Shown: positions 44,412-54,516, counted from the first letter of the stretch. The stretch: DNA of 64,000 nt from Tamlana sp038148895 (GCA_038148895.1 JBBVGQ010000008.1), one strand, 5' to 3'. Notes: generated by a model not told the origin, from the sequence alone. Translations and numbers: made by a program.

Positions 44412-45695
44412 TTAAACCAACTGTTGTCTAAAAATAGTTTGTTTTCTATCTGGTCCAACAGATACAATGGTTATAGGAATTTCCAATTCTTTTTCCAAAA
44501 AGTCAATGTATTCATTTAGTGCCTTTGGCAATTCTGAAGCATCGGACATTTCTGTTAAATCTTCGTTCCAACCACTGAATTCGGTGTAAATTGGCTCCAC
44601 GTTTTCAGGCTCAATATTATAAGGCAAATGCGAAATTGTTTTACCTTTATATTTATACTGTGTGCAAACTTTTAAAGTTTTGAAACCAGAAAGCACATCG
44701 CCTTTCATCATCATCAATTGGGTAACGCCGTTAACTCGACAAGCGTATTTTAATGCTACCAAGTCCAACCAACCGCAACGTCTTGGTCTACCTGTTGTAG
44801 CACCAAATTCGTTACCCACACGTCCCATCGTTTTACCATCTTCATCAAATAATTCAGTTGGGAAAGGGCCGGAACCAACACGGGTAGTGTAAGCTTTAAA
44901 AATGCCAAAAACATCACCAATTTGATTTGGAGCAACACCTAAGCCTGTGCAGGCGCCTGCTGCAGTAGTGTTGCTAGATGTTACAAAAGGATAAGTTCCA
45001 AAGTCAATATCCAATAGAGAGCCTTGTGCACCTTCAGCCAGAATTGATTTTTCAGCTTTTTGCGCTTGGTAAATGTATTCTTCAGAATCAATAAAGGTTA
45101 ACGATTTTAATACGTCAATGGCCTTGAAAAATTCTTCTTCAAGCTCTTTTAAATTGTACTCTATATCCACATTGTAGTAAGCAATCATAGACTCGTGCTT
45201 ATCGGCAAGGTTTCTGTAGCGTTCTTTCCAATCGCTTAATTCCAAATCACCTACACGAATACCATTTCGGCCAGTTTTATCCATATAAGTTGGTCCAATT
45301 CCTTTTAAGGTTGAACCAATTTTAGCCTTTCCTTTTGAAGCTTCACTAGCTGCATCAAGCAATCTATGTGTTGGTAGAATGATATGTGCTTTACGTGAAA
45401 TAAGTAGAGACTTTCTGTAATCTATATTTTGCTCTTCAAGTTTGTCAAGTTCGCCTTTAAAAATTACGGGGTCTATTACTACGCCGTTGCCAACCAAATT
45501 GGTGGCATCATCATGAAAAATTCCCGATGGAATAGTATGCAAAACATGTTTTTTTCCATTGAAAACCAAAGTGTGTCCAGCATTTGGCCCGCCTTGAAAA
45601 CGTGCTATAATGTTGTAGTTTGATGTAAGTACGTCAACAATCTTACCTTTGCCTTCGTCTCCCCATTGTAATCCTAGTAGTAAGTCTACTGCCAT
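44412..45695 (-). CDS. purA: Adenylosuccinate synthase
   Basis: GTP-dependent condensation of IMP and aspartate, first step from IMP to AMP. 427 residues. GLQWGDEGKGKIVDVL (about 8-23; P-loop with catalytic Asp), RFQGGPNAGHTLV (about 32-44; catalytic His), STLKGIGPTYMDKTGRNGIR (about 127-146) and TTGRPRRCGWLD (about 299-310) are all present. It follows the Fur-family gene by 8 nt and lies downstream of spoT. Confidence 0.98.
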   Translation of the reverse strand: MAVDLLLGLQWGDEGKGKIVDVLTSNYNIIARFQGGPNAGHTLVFNGKKHVLHTIPSGIFHDDATNLVGNGVVIDPVIFKGELDKLEEQNIDYRKSLLISRKAHIILPTHRLLDAASEASKGKAKIGSTLKGIGPTYMDKTGRNGIRVGDLELSDWKERYRNLADKHESMIAYYNVDIEYNLKELEEEFFKAIDVLKSLTFIDSEEYIYQAQKAEKSILAEGAQGSLLDIDFGTYPFVTSSNTTAAGACTGLGVAPNQIGDVFGIFKAYTTRVGSGPFPTELFDEDGKTMGRVGNEFGATTGRPRRCGWLDLVALKYACRVNGVTQLMMMKGDVLSGFKTLKVCTQYKYKGKTISHLPYNIEPENVEPIYTEFSGWNEDLTEMSDASELPKALNEYIDFLEKELEIPITIVSVGPDRKQTIFRQQLV

Positions 45696-45703
45696 TGTAA
45701 AAA

Positions 45704-46162
45704 TTAGTTATTTGTGGTTGATTTTCTATTCCCGTAGAAATAGAGTGAGTGGTTATTGATTTCTATACCAAAAACTTCTTCTATTGTTTTTTTTATAGAT
45801 TGAATTCTTGGGTCGCAAAACTCAATGACTTCACCTGTGTCGGTAAGTATAACATGGTCGTGCTGCCTATCGAAATATGATTTTTCGTAATGTGCTTGGT
45901 TTTGCCCGAATTGATGTTTTCTTACCAAACCGCATTCTAAAAGAAGTTCTATAGTGTTATAAAGCGTTGCGCGAGATACCCGATATTTTTTGTTCTTCAT
46001 ATTAAGATATAGGGATTCTATATCAAAATGCTCCTTATTGTTGTAGATTTCCTGAAGTATGGCGTATCGTTCGGGCGTTTTGCGGTGACCGTTGGCTTCC
46101 AAAAATGTAGTAAATACATTCTTTACAATTTCTTGATTTTTATTCTCTGGTTTAGCCTCCAT
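45704..46162 (-). CDS. Fur-family metal-responsive transcriptional regulator
   Basis: 152 residues. The N-terminal winged helix has the family pattern (RKTPERYAILQEIYN about 27-41; YRVSRATLYNTIELLLECGLV about 64-84), and the dimerisation domain has RQHDHVILTDTGEVIEFCD (about 103-121). The usual structural-zinc CxxC after the HDH motif is replaced by TDTG, so a four-Cys zinc site is absent. Metal specificity cannot be told. Sits 26 nt after spoT and 8 nt before purA. Confidence 0.9.
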   Translation of the reverse strand: MEAKPENKNQEIVKNVFTTFLEANGHRKTPERYAILQEIYNNKEHFDIESLYLNMKNKKYRVSRATLYNTIELLLECGLVRKHQFGQNQAHYEKSYFDRQHDHVILTDTGEVIEFCDPRIQSIKKTIEEVFGIEINNHSLYFYGNRKSTTNN

Positions 46163-46188
46163 AATTTCGACGCAAATTTACACTTTTT

Positions 46189-48417
46189 TTACACTCTAGT
46201 AACCTTATCTATGCCATTAATTTTTTTTAGTTTTTCTAAAAGCCTGTTGATTATGGTATTGTTTTTTACAACCACATTAATTTTTCCCGAAAATAGCCCA
46301 TGGTTGCTTTCAAAACTTATGCTGTTCATGTTTACGTGCATATCTTCAGAAACTATGGTGGTTATTTCGTTTACCAAGCCAATGTGGTCAATTCCAGTAA
46401 GAACAATTTTGGCTGAAAACTCTTGTTGTGTTGAATCTATCCATTTGGCAGGCATAATTCGGTAGGCGTAATTGGACTGTAAACTAACGGCATTAGGGCA
46501 GTTTTTTTTGTGGACTTTTATGCCTTCATTAACTGTTAAAAAACCAAAAACGGCGTCGCCAGGAATTGGGTTGCAACAATTGGCCAATTTATAGTCTAAT
46601 TTTTCCTCTTCTTTACCAAAAACCAGAGAGTCATATTTTAAAGTGACTTCCTCTTTTTCCAATTCCTCTTTTTTTATTGGGGTTTTCTTGGATATTCTGT
46701 TTTTGATAAAGCTCATGAAAGCATTGCTTCTGGATGAAGCATAGCTTTTAAGCATTGAATTATCTATGGTTCCAACGCCAACTCTGTAAAATAAATCCAA
46801 ACTTGTTTTAAGCTTGAAGAATCGCACCATTTCGTTTACAGATTCCTCATCAAGATTGATTTTTAGTTGTTTTAATTTGCGGCGTAAAATCTCTTTGCCA
46901 TCCTCGCCAATTTGTTTTTTGTTTTCACGTAAGGCAGATTTAATTTTACTTCTGGATCTAGCTGTAGTAGCATAATCTAACCAGTTTGTATTTGGTTTTG
47001 AATTTTCGGCCGTCAAAATTTCTACTTGGTCCCCACTTTTCAGCTCATGACTTAAGGGCACCAATTTATTATTTACCTTTGCTCCACGGGTTTTCATGCC
47101 TATTTCGGTATGAATGTGGAATGCAAAGTCTAAAGCCGTAGCGCCTTTTGGCAGTGATTTTAAATCACCTGCAGGAGTGAACACAAAAATCTCTTTTGAA
47201 TACAGATTGAGCTTGAACTGCTCAACAAAATCTACAGCATTGGTTTCTGGGTTTTCAAGGGCCTCCTGCAATCGGTTTATCCAGCTTTCAAGATTATCCT
47301 CTTTTTCGTTGCCCTGTTTGTATTTATAGTGTGCCGCATAACCTTTTTCAGCTATTTCATTCATGCGTTCACTTCGTATCTGAACTTCAACCCAACGTCC
47401 TTTGGGACCCATTACCGTAATGTGTAAGGCTTCATAGCCTGTTGATTTTGGCGAAGAAATCCAATCACGCAAACGGATAGGATTAGGCCTAAAATGATCG
47501 GTAACGATAGAGTAGATTTTCCATGCCAAAAACTTTTCGTTATGTGGATCTGAACCACATTTATAAATAATTCTAATGGCAAATTTGTCATAAACTTCAT
47601 CAAAGGAAACACCTTGATTTATCATTTTTTTTCGAATAGAAAAAATAGATTTTGGCCGCCCTTTTATGGTATAGCTTAAATGCTCTTTGTCCAACGAATT
47701 TTTTATGACAGAACTAAACTTTTCAATATAGTCGTCTTGTTCGGCCTTACTCTCCTTTATTTTATCAAGAATGTCATTGTAAACATCGGGTTCAGTGTAT
47801 TTAAGCCCTAAGTCCTCGAGTTCGGTTTTGATGTTGTAAAGTCCGATTCTGTGAGCAAGAGGCGCATAAATATAAAGAGTTTCTGAAGCGATTTTTATTT
47901 GCTTGTCAACTCGCATGGCATCCATGGTTTGCATATTGTGCAACCTGTCGGCTATTTTAATAATGATTACCCTAACGTCATCATTCAGTGTCAGCAACAT
48001 TTTACGGAAGTTTTCTGCTTGGAGTGAAACATCCATATCTTTTTCCTTACTTAATGAAGATATTTTCGTTAGCCCATCAACAATGGTTGCCACTACTGGT
48101 CCAAACTCTTTTTCAATGTCATCAATTTCATAGTCAGGGCTGTCTTCAACCACATCATGGAGTAGCGCGGCAGCAATTGAAGTGCCATCCAAACCTATTT
48201 CTTGGGCAACAATTTTTGCAACAGCAATTGGATGGAAAATATAAGCTTCACCAGATTTTCTACGCTGGTTTTTATGGCCATCCATAGCCACTTCAAAAGC
48301 TTTTCGAATGAGTTTTTTATCGTCATCGGTAAGTGTCGTGTAACTGACCTTTAATAACTCTTTGTAGGCTTTTGTTATGGCAGCATTTTCTTTTTCAATG
48401 TATTCCTCTGTCATCAT
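46189..48417 (-). CDS. spoT: Bifunctional (p)ppGpp synthetase/hydrolase
   Basis: Makes and degrades the stringent-response alarmone. 742 residues. The HD hydrolase domain is intact: H62 (FHPIA), H87-D88 and E91-D92 (LLHDVVEDS). The synthetase domain shows GRPKSIFSIRKKM (about 254-266), FAIRIIYKCG (about 279-288) and STGYEALHITV (about 322-332). TGS domain begins EIFVFTPAGDLKSLPKGATA (about 407-426), and an ACT domain closes the protein (about 668-742). A typical long Rel/Spo protein. Upstream is rdgB, downstream the Fur gene. Confidence 0.97.
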   Translation of the reverse strand: MMTEEYIEKENAAITKAYKELLKVSYTTLTDDDKKLIRKAFEVAMDGHKNQRRKSGEAYIFHPIAVAKIVAQEIGLDGTSIAAALLHDVVEDSPDYEIDDIEKEFGPVVATIVDGLTKISSLSKEKDMDVSLQAENFRKMLLTLNDDVRVIIIKIADRLHNMQTMDAMRVDKQIKIASETLYIYAPLAHRIGLYNIKTELEDLGLKYTEPDVYNDILDKIKESKAEQDDYIEKFSSVIKNSLDKEHLSYTIKGRPKSIFSIRKKMINQGVSFDEVYDKFAIRIIYKCGSDPHNEKFLAWKIYSIVTDHFRPNPIRLRDWISSPKSTGYEALHITVMGPKGRWVEVQIRSERMNEIAEKGYAAHYKYKQGNEKEDNLESWINRLQEALENPETNAVDFVEQFKLNLYSKEIFVFTPAGDLKSLPKGATALDFAFHIHTEIGMKTRGAKVNNKLVPLSHELKSGDQVEILTAENSKPNTNWLDYATTARSRSKIKSALRENKKQIGEDGKEILRRKLKQLKINLDEESVNEMVRFFKLKTSLDLFYRVGVGTIDNSMLKSYASSRSNAFMSFIKNRISKKTPIKKEELEKEEVTLKYDSLVFGKEEEKLDYKLANCCNPIPGDAVFGFLTVNEGIKVHKKNCPNAVSLQSNYAYRIMPAKWIDSTQQEFSAKIVLTGIDHIGLVNEITTIVSEDMHVNMNSISFESNHGLFSGKINVVVKNNTIINRLLEKLKKINGIDKVTRV

Positions 48418-48481
48418 AAATTAAAAGTAACATAAAGAATATTAACAGGCAACATCAAATTTTGTTTTTTTGTCTGCTAAT

Positions 48482-49063
48482 TTAGTGTACAAAACCATTT
48501 AAAAAGGCAACTAATTTTGCAATGGCCATGCCACGGTGCCCGATTTCATTTTTTAAACTTAAGTCCATTTCGGCAAATGTTTGCTCATGTCCCAACGGTT
48601 TAAAAATAGGGTCATACCCAAAGCCTTTTTTACCTTTTTTTTCTGTGGTAATTTCTCCTTTGCAGATTCCAGTAAAAGTTTTTAGTTCGCTAATAAAATT
48701 CAAAGCAATAACGGTTTTAAACTGGGCGTTTTTGTTGGTTTTATCTTTTAATTCCAGAAGCAATTTATCCATATTGTCTGTTGCGTTTTTTTGCTCTCCA
48801 GCATATCTAGCTGAGTACACTCCAGGTGCTCCATCAAGGGCATCAACTTCCAAACCCGTATCGTCCGCAAAACAGTCAAAGCCAAAGCGTTCCTTAATAT
48901 AATTTGCTTTTTGTTTAGCGTTGCCTTCTATGGTGTTCTGGGTTTCGGGGATGTCTTCAAAACAGCCAATGTCTTCCAAGCTGAGTAACTTTATGTTTTT
49001 GGGAATCATTGATTGAACTTCACTGATTTTATTTTTGTTGTTTGTGGCAAAAACGATTTTCAT
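48482..49063 (-). CDS. rdgB: Non-canonical purine NTP pyrophosphatase (RdgB/HAM1)
   Basis: Hydrolyses dITP, ITP and XTP to monophosphates, keeping deaminated purines out of DNA. 193 residues. KIVFATNNKNKISEVQSM (about 2-19), FADDTGLEVDALDGAPGVYSAR (about 65-86, catalytic Asp), and GKKGFGYDPIFKP (about 148-160) are the family signatures. 64 nt upstream of spoT on the same strand. Confidence 0.97.
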   Translation of the reverse strand: MKIVFATNNKNKISEVQSMIPKNIKLLSLEDIGCFEDIPETQNTIEGNAKQKANYIKERFGFDCFADDTGLEVDALDGAPGVYSARYAGEQKNATDNMDKLLLELKDKTNKNAQFKTVIALNFISELKTFTGICKGEITTEKKGKKGFGYDPIFKPLGHEQTFAEMDLSLKNEIGHRGMAIAKLVAFLNGFVH

Positions 49064-49238
49064 AGGTTTATTCAGTTGATTTTATTGAAATTCAAAGAAT
49101 TCAAAAGTACTATTTAATGGCTTAACTGAAAATATTAAAGATTGGAAAAATTTATATTCAATTTATGATTTTTGTTACTTTGATTTGTATAAAAACTTGT
49201 ATATTACAACTGAAATTAAACTTTAAAAGAGAACGATT

Positions 49239-49538
49239 ATGACAGTAAACATTCAATACGTAGATGTTGATATTAGCGAAACGCTTTCAGCTTTTACAAG
49301 GGAAAAATTAGAGAAATTGTTTAATAGATATGAGTTTTTAATAGGTGCAACAGTATATTTTAAGAAGGATGAAAAGCATCATGATAAAGGTAAGATCTGC
49401 AATATGGAACTGAGTTTGCCAGGCCCAAGAATATTTGCAACCTCAGAAGAACATAACTTTGAAGTGGCCGTTCGGGAAACCATTAGCGATCTTGAACGAC
49501 AGCTTAAAAAGCGTAAGCAAGTTTTTAAAACCTATTAA
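49239..49538 (+). CDS. hpf: Ribosome hibernation promoting factor, short form
   Basis: 99 residues, the HPF/RaiA fold only (no long-form C-terminal dimerisation domain). Opening MTVNIQYVDVDISETLSAFTREKL and central GKICNMELSLPG match the family. Binds 30S subunits and helps form inactive 100S ribosomes in stationary phase. Its 3' end overlaps the convergent rlmH by 4 nt. Confidence 0.9.
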   Translation: MTVNIQYVDVDISETLSAFTREKLEKLFNRYEFLIGATVYFKKDEKHHDKGKICNMELSLPGPRIFATSEEHNFEVAVRETISDLERQLKKRKQVFKTY

Positions 49539-50008
49539 CGGTGGTGGTAGGGTTCGTTCCTTAAAATGGTAAAGCCCCTGTATAACTGCTCAATAAAAAA
49601 TAAACGAATCATTTGATGGGAAAATGTCATTTTAGAAAGTGATAGTTTCCCATCAGCTTTTTTATAAACTTCATCCGAAAAACCATAAGGTCCACCAATA
49701 ACAAAAACCAATTGTTTGATTCCAGAGTTCATGTGTTTTTGAAGGTAGTTTGAAAATGAAACAGAATCAAACTGTTTTCCTCGTTCATCCAAAAGTACTA
49801 AGGAGTCGGTCGTATTAATTTTAGACAAGATGAGGTCGCCTTCTTTTTGTTTTTGTTGCTCCTCACTTAAATTCTTTGCGTTTTTTATATCAGGAATTAT
49901 TTCAAAATCAAACTTAACATAAAAACCCAAACGCTTTTGGTAATCCTCAATTAATGATGTAAGTAGCTTGTTATCAGTTTTGCCAATGGCAATAAGCTTA
50001 ATAGTCAT
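49535..50008 (-). CDS. rlmH: 23S rRNA pseudouridine-1915 N3-methyltransferase
   Basis: SPOUT methyltransferase acting on helix 69 of 23S rRNA. 157 residues. FVIGGPYGFSDEVYKKAD (about 102-119) is the SAM knot and the C-terminus ILRNEPYHHR (about 148-157) is diagnostic. Convergent with hpf with a 4-nt overlap, divergent from nadC. Confidence 0.97.
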   Translation of the reverse strand: MTIKLIAIGKTDNKLLTSLIEDYQKRLGFYVKFDFEIIPDIKNAKNLSEEQQKQKEGDLILSKINTTDSLVLLDERGKQFDSVSFSNYLQKHMNSGIKQLVFVIGGPYGFSDEVYKKADGKLSLSKMTFSHQMIRLFFIEQLYRGFTILRNEPYHHR

Positions 50009-50107
50009 AAGTTAAAATTATTGCTTACTATTTGCGAATTATGTAAAAAAAAATCAAAATACCTAAAAATTCGTAAAAGGAAAATTTAATATAGTAAATC
50101 AATTTCT

Positions 50108-50115
50108 TATTTTTG
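50108..50115 (+). promoter_or_regulatory. -7 promoter element of nadC
   Basis: TATTTTTG, a TAnnTTTG match, 21 nt before nadC. No clear -33 TTG. Confidence 0.45.
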
Positions 50116-50136
50116 CCCAAAACTAACTAACAAGTA

Positions 50137-50997
50137 ATGATTACACAAGAGCAGTTTGATAGCGAGGTTAAAGGAATAATTGCAAATGCTATTCGAGAAG
50201 ATGTAGGTGATGGCGACCACAGTTCCCTAGCTTGTATTCCAGAAAATGCTAGAGGTAGGGCAAAACTTTTAGTAAAGGATAAAGGTGTTATAGGCGGGGT
50301 TAATTTTGCAAAAAAGGTTTTTGCTTATGTGGATAAAAACCTAAAAATTGACGTTCGCATTGAAGATGGTACCGAAGTAACTTATGGTGATGTGGTTATG
50401 TATGTGGAAGGTCCTTCCAGATCTATCTTAATGGCAGAACGAACAGTGCTTAACGCCATGCAACGTATGAGTGCTATTGCTACCAAAACCAGAATGTTTG
50501 TTAATTTGGTAAAAGGTACTAAAACTAAAATTTTAGATACTAGAAAAACGACGCCAGGTATCCGTGTTTTAGAGAAATGGGCCGTGAAAATTGGTGGTGG
50601 AGAAAATCACAGGTTTGCGCTTTATGATATGATAATGCTTAAAGACAACCATATCGATTTTGCCGGAGGCATTACACAAGCTATTGAAATGACCAAGCAG
50701 TATTTGGATGAAACGGGCAAGGATTTATTGATTATGGTTGAAGCACGTAACCTCATTGAAGTCGAGGAAATTTTGCGGAATGACGGTGTTTACAGAATCC
50801 TTTTGGATAATTTTGATTACGAAGACACCAGAAAAGCCGTTAAATTGATTGGTGACAAATGTTTAACAGAATCTTCAGGTAACATTAACGAAGATACAAT
50901 TAGGCATTATGCTGAATGTGGTGTAAATTATATTTCATGTGGTGCGTTGACCCATTCTGTACATAATATGGACTTGAGTTTAAAGGCCATAAAATAG
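50137..50997 (+). CDS. nadC: Nicotinate-nucleotide pyrophosphorylase (carboxylating)
   Basis: Quinolinate phosphoribosyltransferase of de novo NAD synthesis. 286 residues. EDVGDGDHSSLAC (about 20-32), AERTVLNAMQRMSAIATKT (about 100-118), DTRKTTPGIRVLEKWAVK (about 134-151) and GGGENHRFALYDMIMLKDNH (about 153-172) give the active-site Arg, Lys and His residues. It stands alone; nadA and nadB are not in the window. Confidence 0.97.
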   Translation: MITQEQFDSEVKGIIANAIREDVGDGDHSSLACIPENARGRAKLLVKDKGVIGGVNFAKKVFAYVDKNLKIDVRIEDGTEVTYGDVVMYVEGPSRSILMAERTVLNAMQRMSAIATKTRMFVNLVKGTKTKILDTRKTTPGIRVLEKWAVKIGGGENHRFALYDMIMLKDNHIDFAGGITQAIEMTKQYLDETGKDLLIMVEARNLIEVEEILRNDGVYRILLDNFDYEDTRKAVKLIGDKCLTESSGNINEDTIRHYAECGVNYISCGALTHSVHNMDLSLKAIK

Positions 50998-51067
50998 TCT
51001 TCTAATAAAGGATAGTTTATTCGCTAAATTCGCTTCGTCAAACAGTAAAATACAATCTTAATTTTAA

Positions 51068-51075
51068 TAACTTTG
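51068..51075 (+). promoter_or_regulatory. -7 promoter element for yihY-priA
   Basis: TAACTTTG fits TAnnTTTG and lies 25 nt before the YihY-family gene. The -33 box is unclear. Confidence 0.45.
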
Positions 51076-51100
51076 CTTTAACTACAAAAGCAGATTATTA

Positions 51101-52042
51101 ATGACAAAACCCTTGGAGGACAGACTTGACAGAATACCTGTAGTTAATGTCTTGGTGCGGTTTTTTAAGAAAATAAAACTACCCGGTCTTGAAGGTTTAT
51201 CCTTTTATGATTTATTGGAACTCTATATTACAGGCATTGTAAGGGGCGCTTTAACCACTAGGGCAAGTGCCATTGCGTTTAGCTTTTTTACAGCTATTTT
51301 TCCGTTTTTGTTGTTTGTTTTATTCATTATCCCTTATGTGCCTATTGATGATTTTAAAATTGAATTTTTACAATTTTTGGAATCATTTTTACCCCCAAAC
51401 ACCTCAGATTTCTTTTTTGAAAATATTTTTGAAAACATAGACCAATCGCAACGCGGAGGTTTGTTGTCTTCAGTATTTGTGCTTTCATTATTGTTGATGG
51501 CCAATGGAGTTAATGCGGTTTTTTCGGGCTTCGAAACCTCGTACCACGAACAACTTACCCGTAACATTTTTAGGCAGTACTTCTACGCCTTGGGCATTGC
51601 ATTAATATTGGCGTTCTTACTTATTTTGACCATTGCTGTATTAGGATATTTTCAGCTTTACGTAGTACAGGAGTTGCTTAATGCTTTGGAAAATAGGGGA
51701 TATGAAATAGATGTTCAAAATGTGTTTTGGGCAGATGTCGCCAAATATATATTCTTTGTTCTTATGGTTTATTTGGCCACATCAATCTTATATTATTTTG
51801 GCACGCAAGAAGGTAGGCATTCAAAATTCTTTTCCGTTGGGGCACTTTTCACGACCTTGCTTATTATGTTAACATCTTATTTGTTTGGTGTTTATATTGA
51901 AAATTTCAGTCAGTATAACAAGCTTTATGGTTCCATTGGAGCATTGTTGATTTTGCTATTTTACCTATGGCTCAATTCAAATATTTTATTGTTAGGTTAT
52001 GAGCTGAATGCATCTTTAAATAAACTAAGAAAAAGGAATTAG
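51101..52042 (+). CDS. YihY/BrkB-family inner membrane protein
   Basis: 313 residues with about six membrane helices. ALTTRASAIAFSFFTAIFPFLLF (opening of helix 1, about residues 47-69) is the hallmark of the YihY/BrkB family, once misassigned as RNase BN. Later helices cover about 125-140, 165-190, 210-230, 245-265 and 280-300, the last carrying YGSIGALLILLFYLWLNSN. Function in Bacteroidota is unknown. Three nt before priA, so co-transcribed. Confidence 0.9.
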   Translation: MTKPLEDRLDRIPVVNVLVRFFKKIKLPGLEGLSFYDLLELYITGIVRGALTTRASAIAFSFFTAIFPFLLFVLFIIPYVPIDDFKIEFLQFLESFLPPNTSDFFFENIFENIDQSQRGGLLSSVFVLSLLLMANGVNAVFSGFETSYHEQLTRNIFRQYFYALGIALILAFLLILTIAVLGYFQLYVVQELLNALENRGYEIDVQNVFWADVAKYIFFVLMVYLATSILYYFGTQEGRHSKFFSVGALFTTLLIMLTSYLFGVYIENFSQYNKLYGSIGALLILLFYLWLNSNILLLGYELNASLNKLRKRN

Positions 52043-52045
52043 TTT

Positions 52046-54499
52046 ATGGCTTATTTCATAGATGTCATCATTCCTGTGCCGCTCCAAAAGTTGTTCACTT
52101 ATAGTGTTACCGCTTCAGAATCGGAGTTTTTAAAACCAGGAATGCGGGTTGCTGTGCCTTTTGGAAAATCTAAAATTTATACGGGCATTGTGTTTAAAAT
52201 CCATAATAATGCACCAACGACCTATGAAGCTAAAGAGATTCAGCAAATTTTGGATGAAGAGCCAATGGTCAACCAAAACCAGTTACTGCTTTGGGAATGG
52301 ATAGCTAGTTATTACATGTGCACGCTCGGTGATGTTATGCGAGCCGCACTGCCAAATCCTTTTATTTTAGAGAATGAAACCGTGGTGGTTAGAAATATGA
52401 CGAAAACCATTGACGAGTCAATTTTAAAAGATGATGAATTTTTGGTTTATGAGGCACTTCACCACCAATCTTCATTGAAAATCCATGATATTTCAAACAT
52501 TTTAGACAAGAAGAATGTTTTGCCCGTTATAAAAAGGCTAATTGAAAAGGAAGCCATTTCTGTTGAAGAAGAAGTTTACGAAAAGTATAAACCCAAATTG
52601 GTACGGTACGTAAAATTACATTCCAATTTTTCTTCAGAAAAGTCACTTCAAAATTTACTGGAAGATTTAAGCAGAGCTCCAAAACAAAGTGATGTGGTAC
52701 TAAGTTTGTTTTCCATTTCAGCAAAAACAAAAAAACCGGTAAAGGTTGCCAAATTAGCAGAGGAAAGTGGTGCATCCTCGGCTATTATTAAGTCGTTAAT
52801 TGATAAAGGTGTTTTAGAGGAGTATTATATCCAAACTGACCGCGTACAATATTCTGGTGAAGAAACAGAAGATTCAAAAAAACTGAATACTTATCAAAAA
52901 ACGGCTTTGGCTGAAATTAAATCTTCGTTCCAGGACCAAAATGTAACTCTGTTACATGGAGTTACCTCTTCTGGGAAAACCGAGGTTTATGTGAAGCTTA
53001 TTGAGGAAGTTATTGCACAGGGCAAACAGGTGCTATATTTACTTCCAGAAATTGCATTAACGGCGCAATTAATCACGAGGCTTCAAAATTATTTTGGAGA
53101 AAAAGTTGCCGTATTCCATTCAAAATATTCCTCCAATGAGCGAGTTGAGGTTTGGAATAATGTTCTTAACAATTCCCCTAAAGCACAAATAGTTTTGGGT
53201 GCACGTTCGTCTATCTTTTTACCATTTAATGATTTGGGGTTAATTATTGTTGACGAGGAGCACGAGCAATCATTTAAACAATTTGACCCAGCGCCACGTT
53301 ACCATGCCCGAGATACTGCGGTTGTTTTGGCAAACCTGTGTCTGGCAAAAGTATTGTTGGGATCCGCAACTCCAAGTTTGGAAAGCTATTTTAATGCGAA
53401 ACAGAAAAAGTACGGCTTTGTTGAATTGAAGCATAGATATAATGATGTGTTGATGCCAGACATTGAATTGGTTGATATAAAAGATAAACTGAAAAGGAAG
53501 CGTATGAAAGGCCATTTTAGCGACAGATTGATTGAAGAAATGACCGATGCTTTAAAGGAAGAACATCAAATTATTTTATTTCAAAATAGGCGTGGCTTTT
53601 CGCCTATTGTGGAATGCAACACATGTGGGCATTCCCCACAATGCCCAAATTGCGATGTGAGTTTAACCTATCATCAATATAGAAACCAATTGCGCTGCCA
53701 TTATTGCGGATATAATATGGCTATGCTGCAAGATTGTATGGCCTGTGGAAGTCAAGATTTGGATGCCAAGGGTTTTGGTACAGAGCAAATAGAGGAGGAG
53801 GTCAAGATACTTTTTCCCAATCATAATGTTGGCCGAATGGATTTGGATACAACGCGTGGCAAATACGGCTATGAAAAAATAATAACTGCTCTTGAACAAC
53901 AAGAAATTGATATTTTGGTAGGTACGCAAATGCTAACCAAAGGGCTTGATTTTCGGAATGTGAAACTTGTTGGTATTATGAATGCTGATAATATGTTGAA
54001 CTTTCCAGATTTTAGAGCCCACGAGCGCAGTTTTCAGCTCATGCTGCAGGTAGCGGGTAGGGCCGGTAGAACTGAAGAACGAGGAAAGGTTTTGATACAA
54101 ACTTACAATCCACATCATAATATATTGCAGCAGGTATCTACCAACAATTATATCGACATGTTCAATGAGCAAATGAACGATCGCTATAATTTTAAGTACC
54201 CACCGGTTTACAAGCAGATTAAAATCATATTAAAACATAAAGATTATAATAAAACTGAAACTGCCGCTATATGGTTTGCAAAATCCTTAAGGCAAGTATT
54301 TGGCGATTTTGTTTTAGGACCAGAATCTCCACCCATCGCCAGAATCCGTAACCAGTTTCATAAAAACATATTGGTGAAAATACCAAAGCAGCAATCATTG
54401 TCAAAAACAAAGGAAGCTATCATTAAAATTAATAATAGCTTCCAGAGTATAAAAGATTTTCGGTCGGTTAGGGTAATTCTAAATGTCGATAACTTTTAA
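52046..54499 (+). CDS. priA: Primosomal protein N' (replication restart helicase)
   Basis: 3'-5' DNA helicase that reloads the replisome at stalled forks. 817 residues. N-terminal DNA-binding domain, then Walker A GVTSSGKTEVY (about 307-317), Walker B LIIVDEEHEQSF (about 398-409), and eight zinc-binding Cys in four CxxC pairs (CNTC, CPNC, CHYC, CMAC; about 525-568). Helicase motifs V and VI are LVGTQMLTKGLDF and QVAGRAGR. Complete for a Bacteroidota PriA. Follows the YihY-family gene by 3 nt. Confidence 0.97.
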   Translation: MAYFIDVIIPVPLQKLFTYSVTASESEFLKPGMRVAVPFGKSKIYTGIVFKIHNNAPTTYEAKEIQQILDEEPMVNQNQLLLWEWIASYYMCTLGDVMRAALPNPFILENETVVVRNMTKTIDESILKDDEFLVYEALHHQSSLKIHDISNILDKKNVLPVIKRLIEKEAISVEEEVYEKYKPKLVRYVKLHSNFSSEKSLQNLLEDLSRAPKQSDVVLSLFSISAKTKKPVKVAKLAEESGASSAIIKSLIDKGVLEEYYIQTDRVQYSGEETEDSKKLNTYQKTALAEIKSSFQDQNVTLLHGVTSSGKTEVYVKLIEEVIAQGKQVLYLLPEIALTAQLITRLQNYFGEKVAVFHSKYSSNERVEVWNNVLNNSPKAQIVLGARSSIFLPFNDLGLIIVDEEHEQSFKQFDPAPRYHARDTAVVLANLCLAKVLLGSATPSLESYFNAKQKKYGFVELKHRYNDVLMPDIELVDIKDKLKRKRMKGHFSDRLIEEMTDALKEEHQIILFQNRRGFSPIVECNTCGHSPQCPNCDVSLTYHQYRNQLRCHYCGYNMAMLQDCMACGSQDLDAKGFGTEQIEEEVKILFPNHNVGRMDLDTTRGKYGYEKIITALEQQEIDILVGTQMLTKGLDFRNVKLVGIMNADNMLNFPDFRAHERSFQLMLQVAGRAGRTEERGKVLIQTYNPHHNILQQVSTNNYIDMFNEQMNDRYNFKYPPVYKQIKIILKHKDYNKTETAAIWFAKSLRQVFGDFVLGPESPPIARIRNQFHKNILVKIPKQQSLSKTKEAIIKINNSFQSIKDFRSVRVILNVDNF

Positions 54500-54516
54500 T
54501 TTAGATGGTTAGTGGT

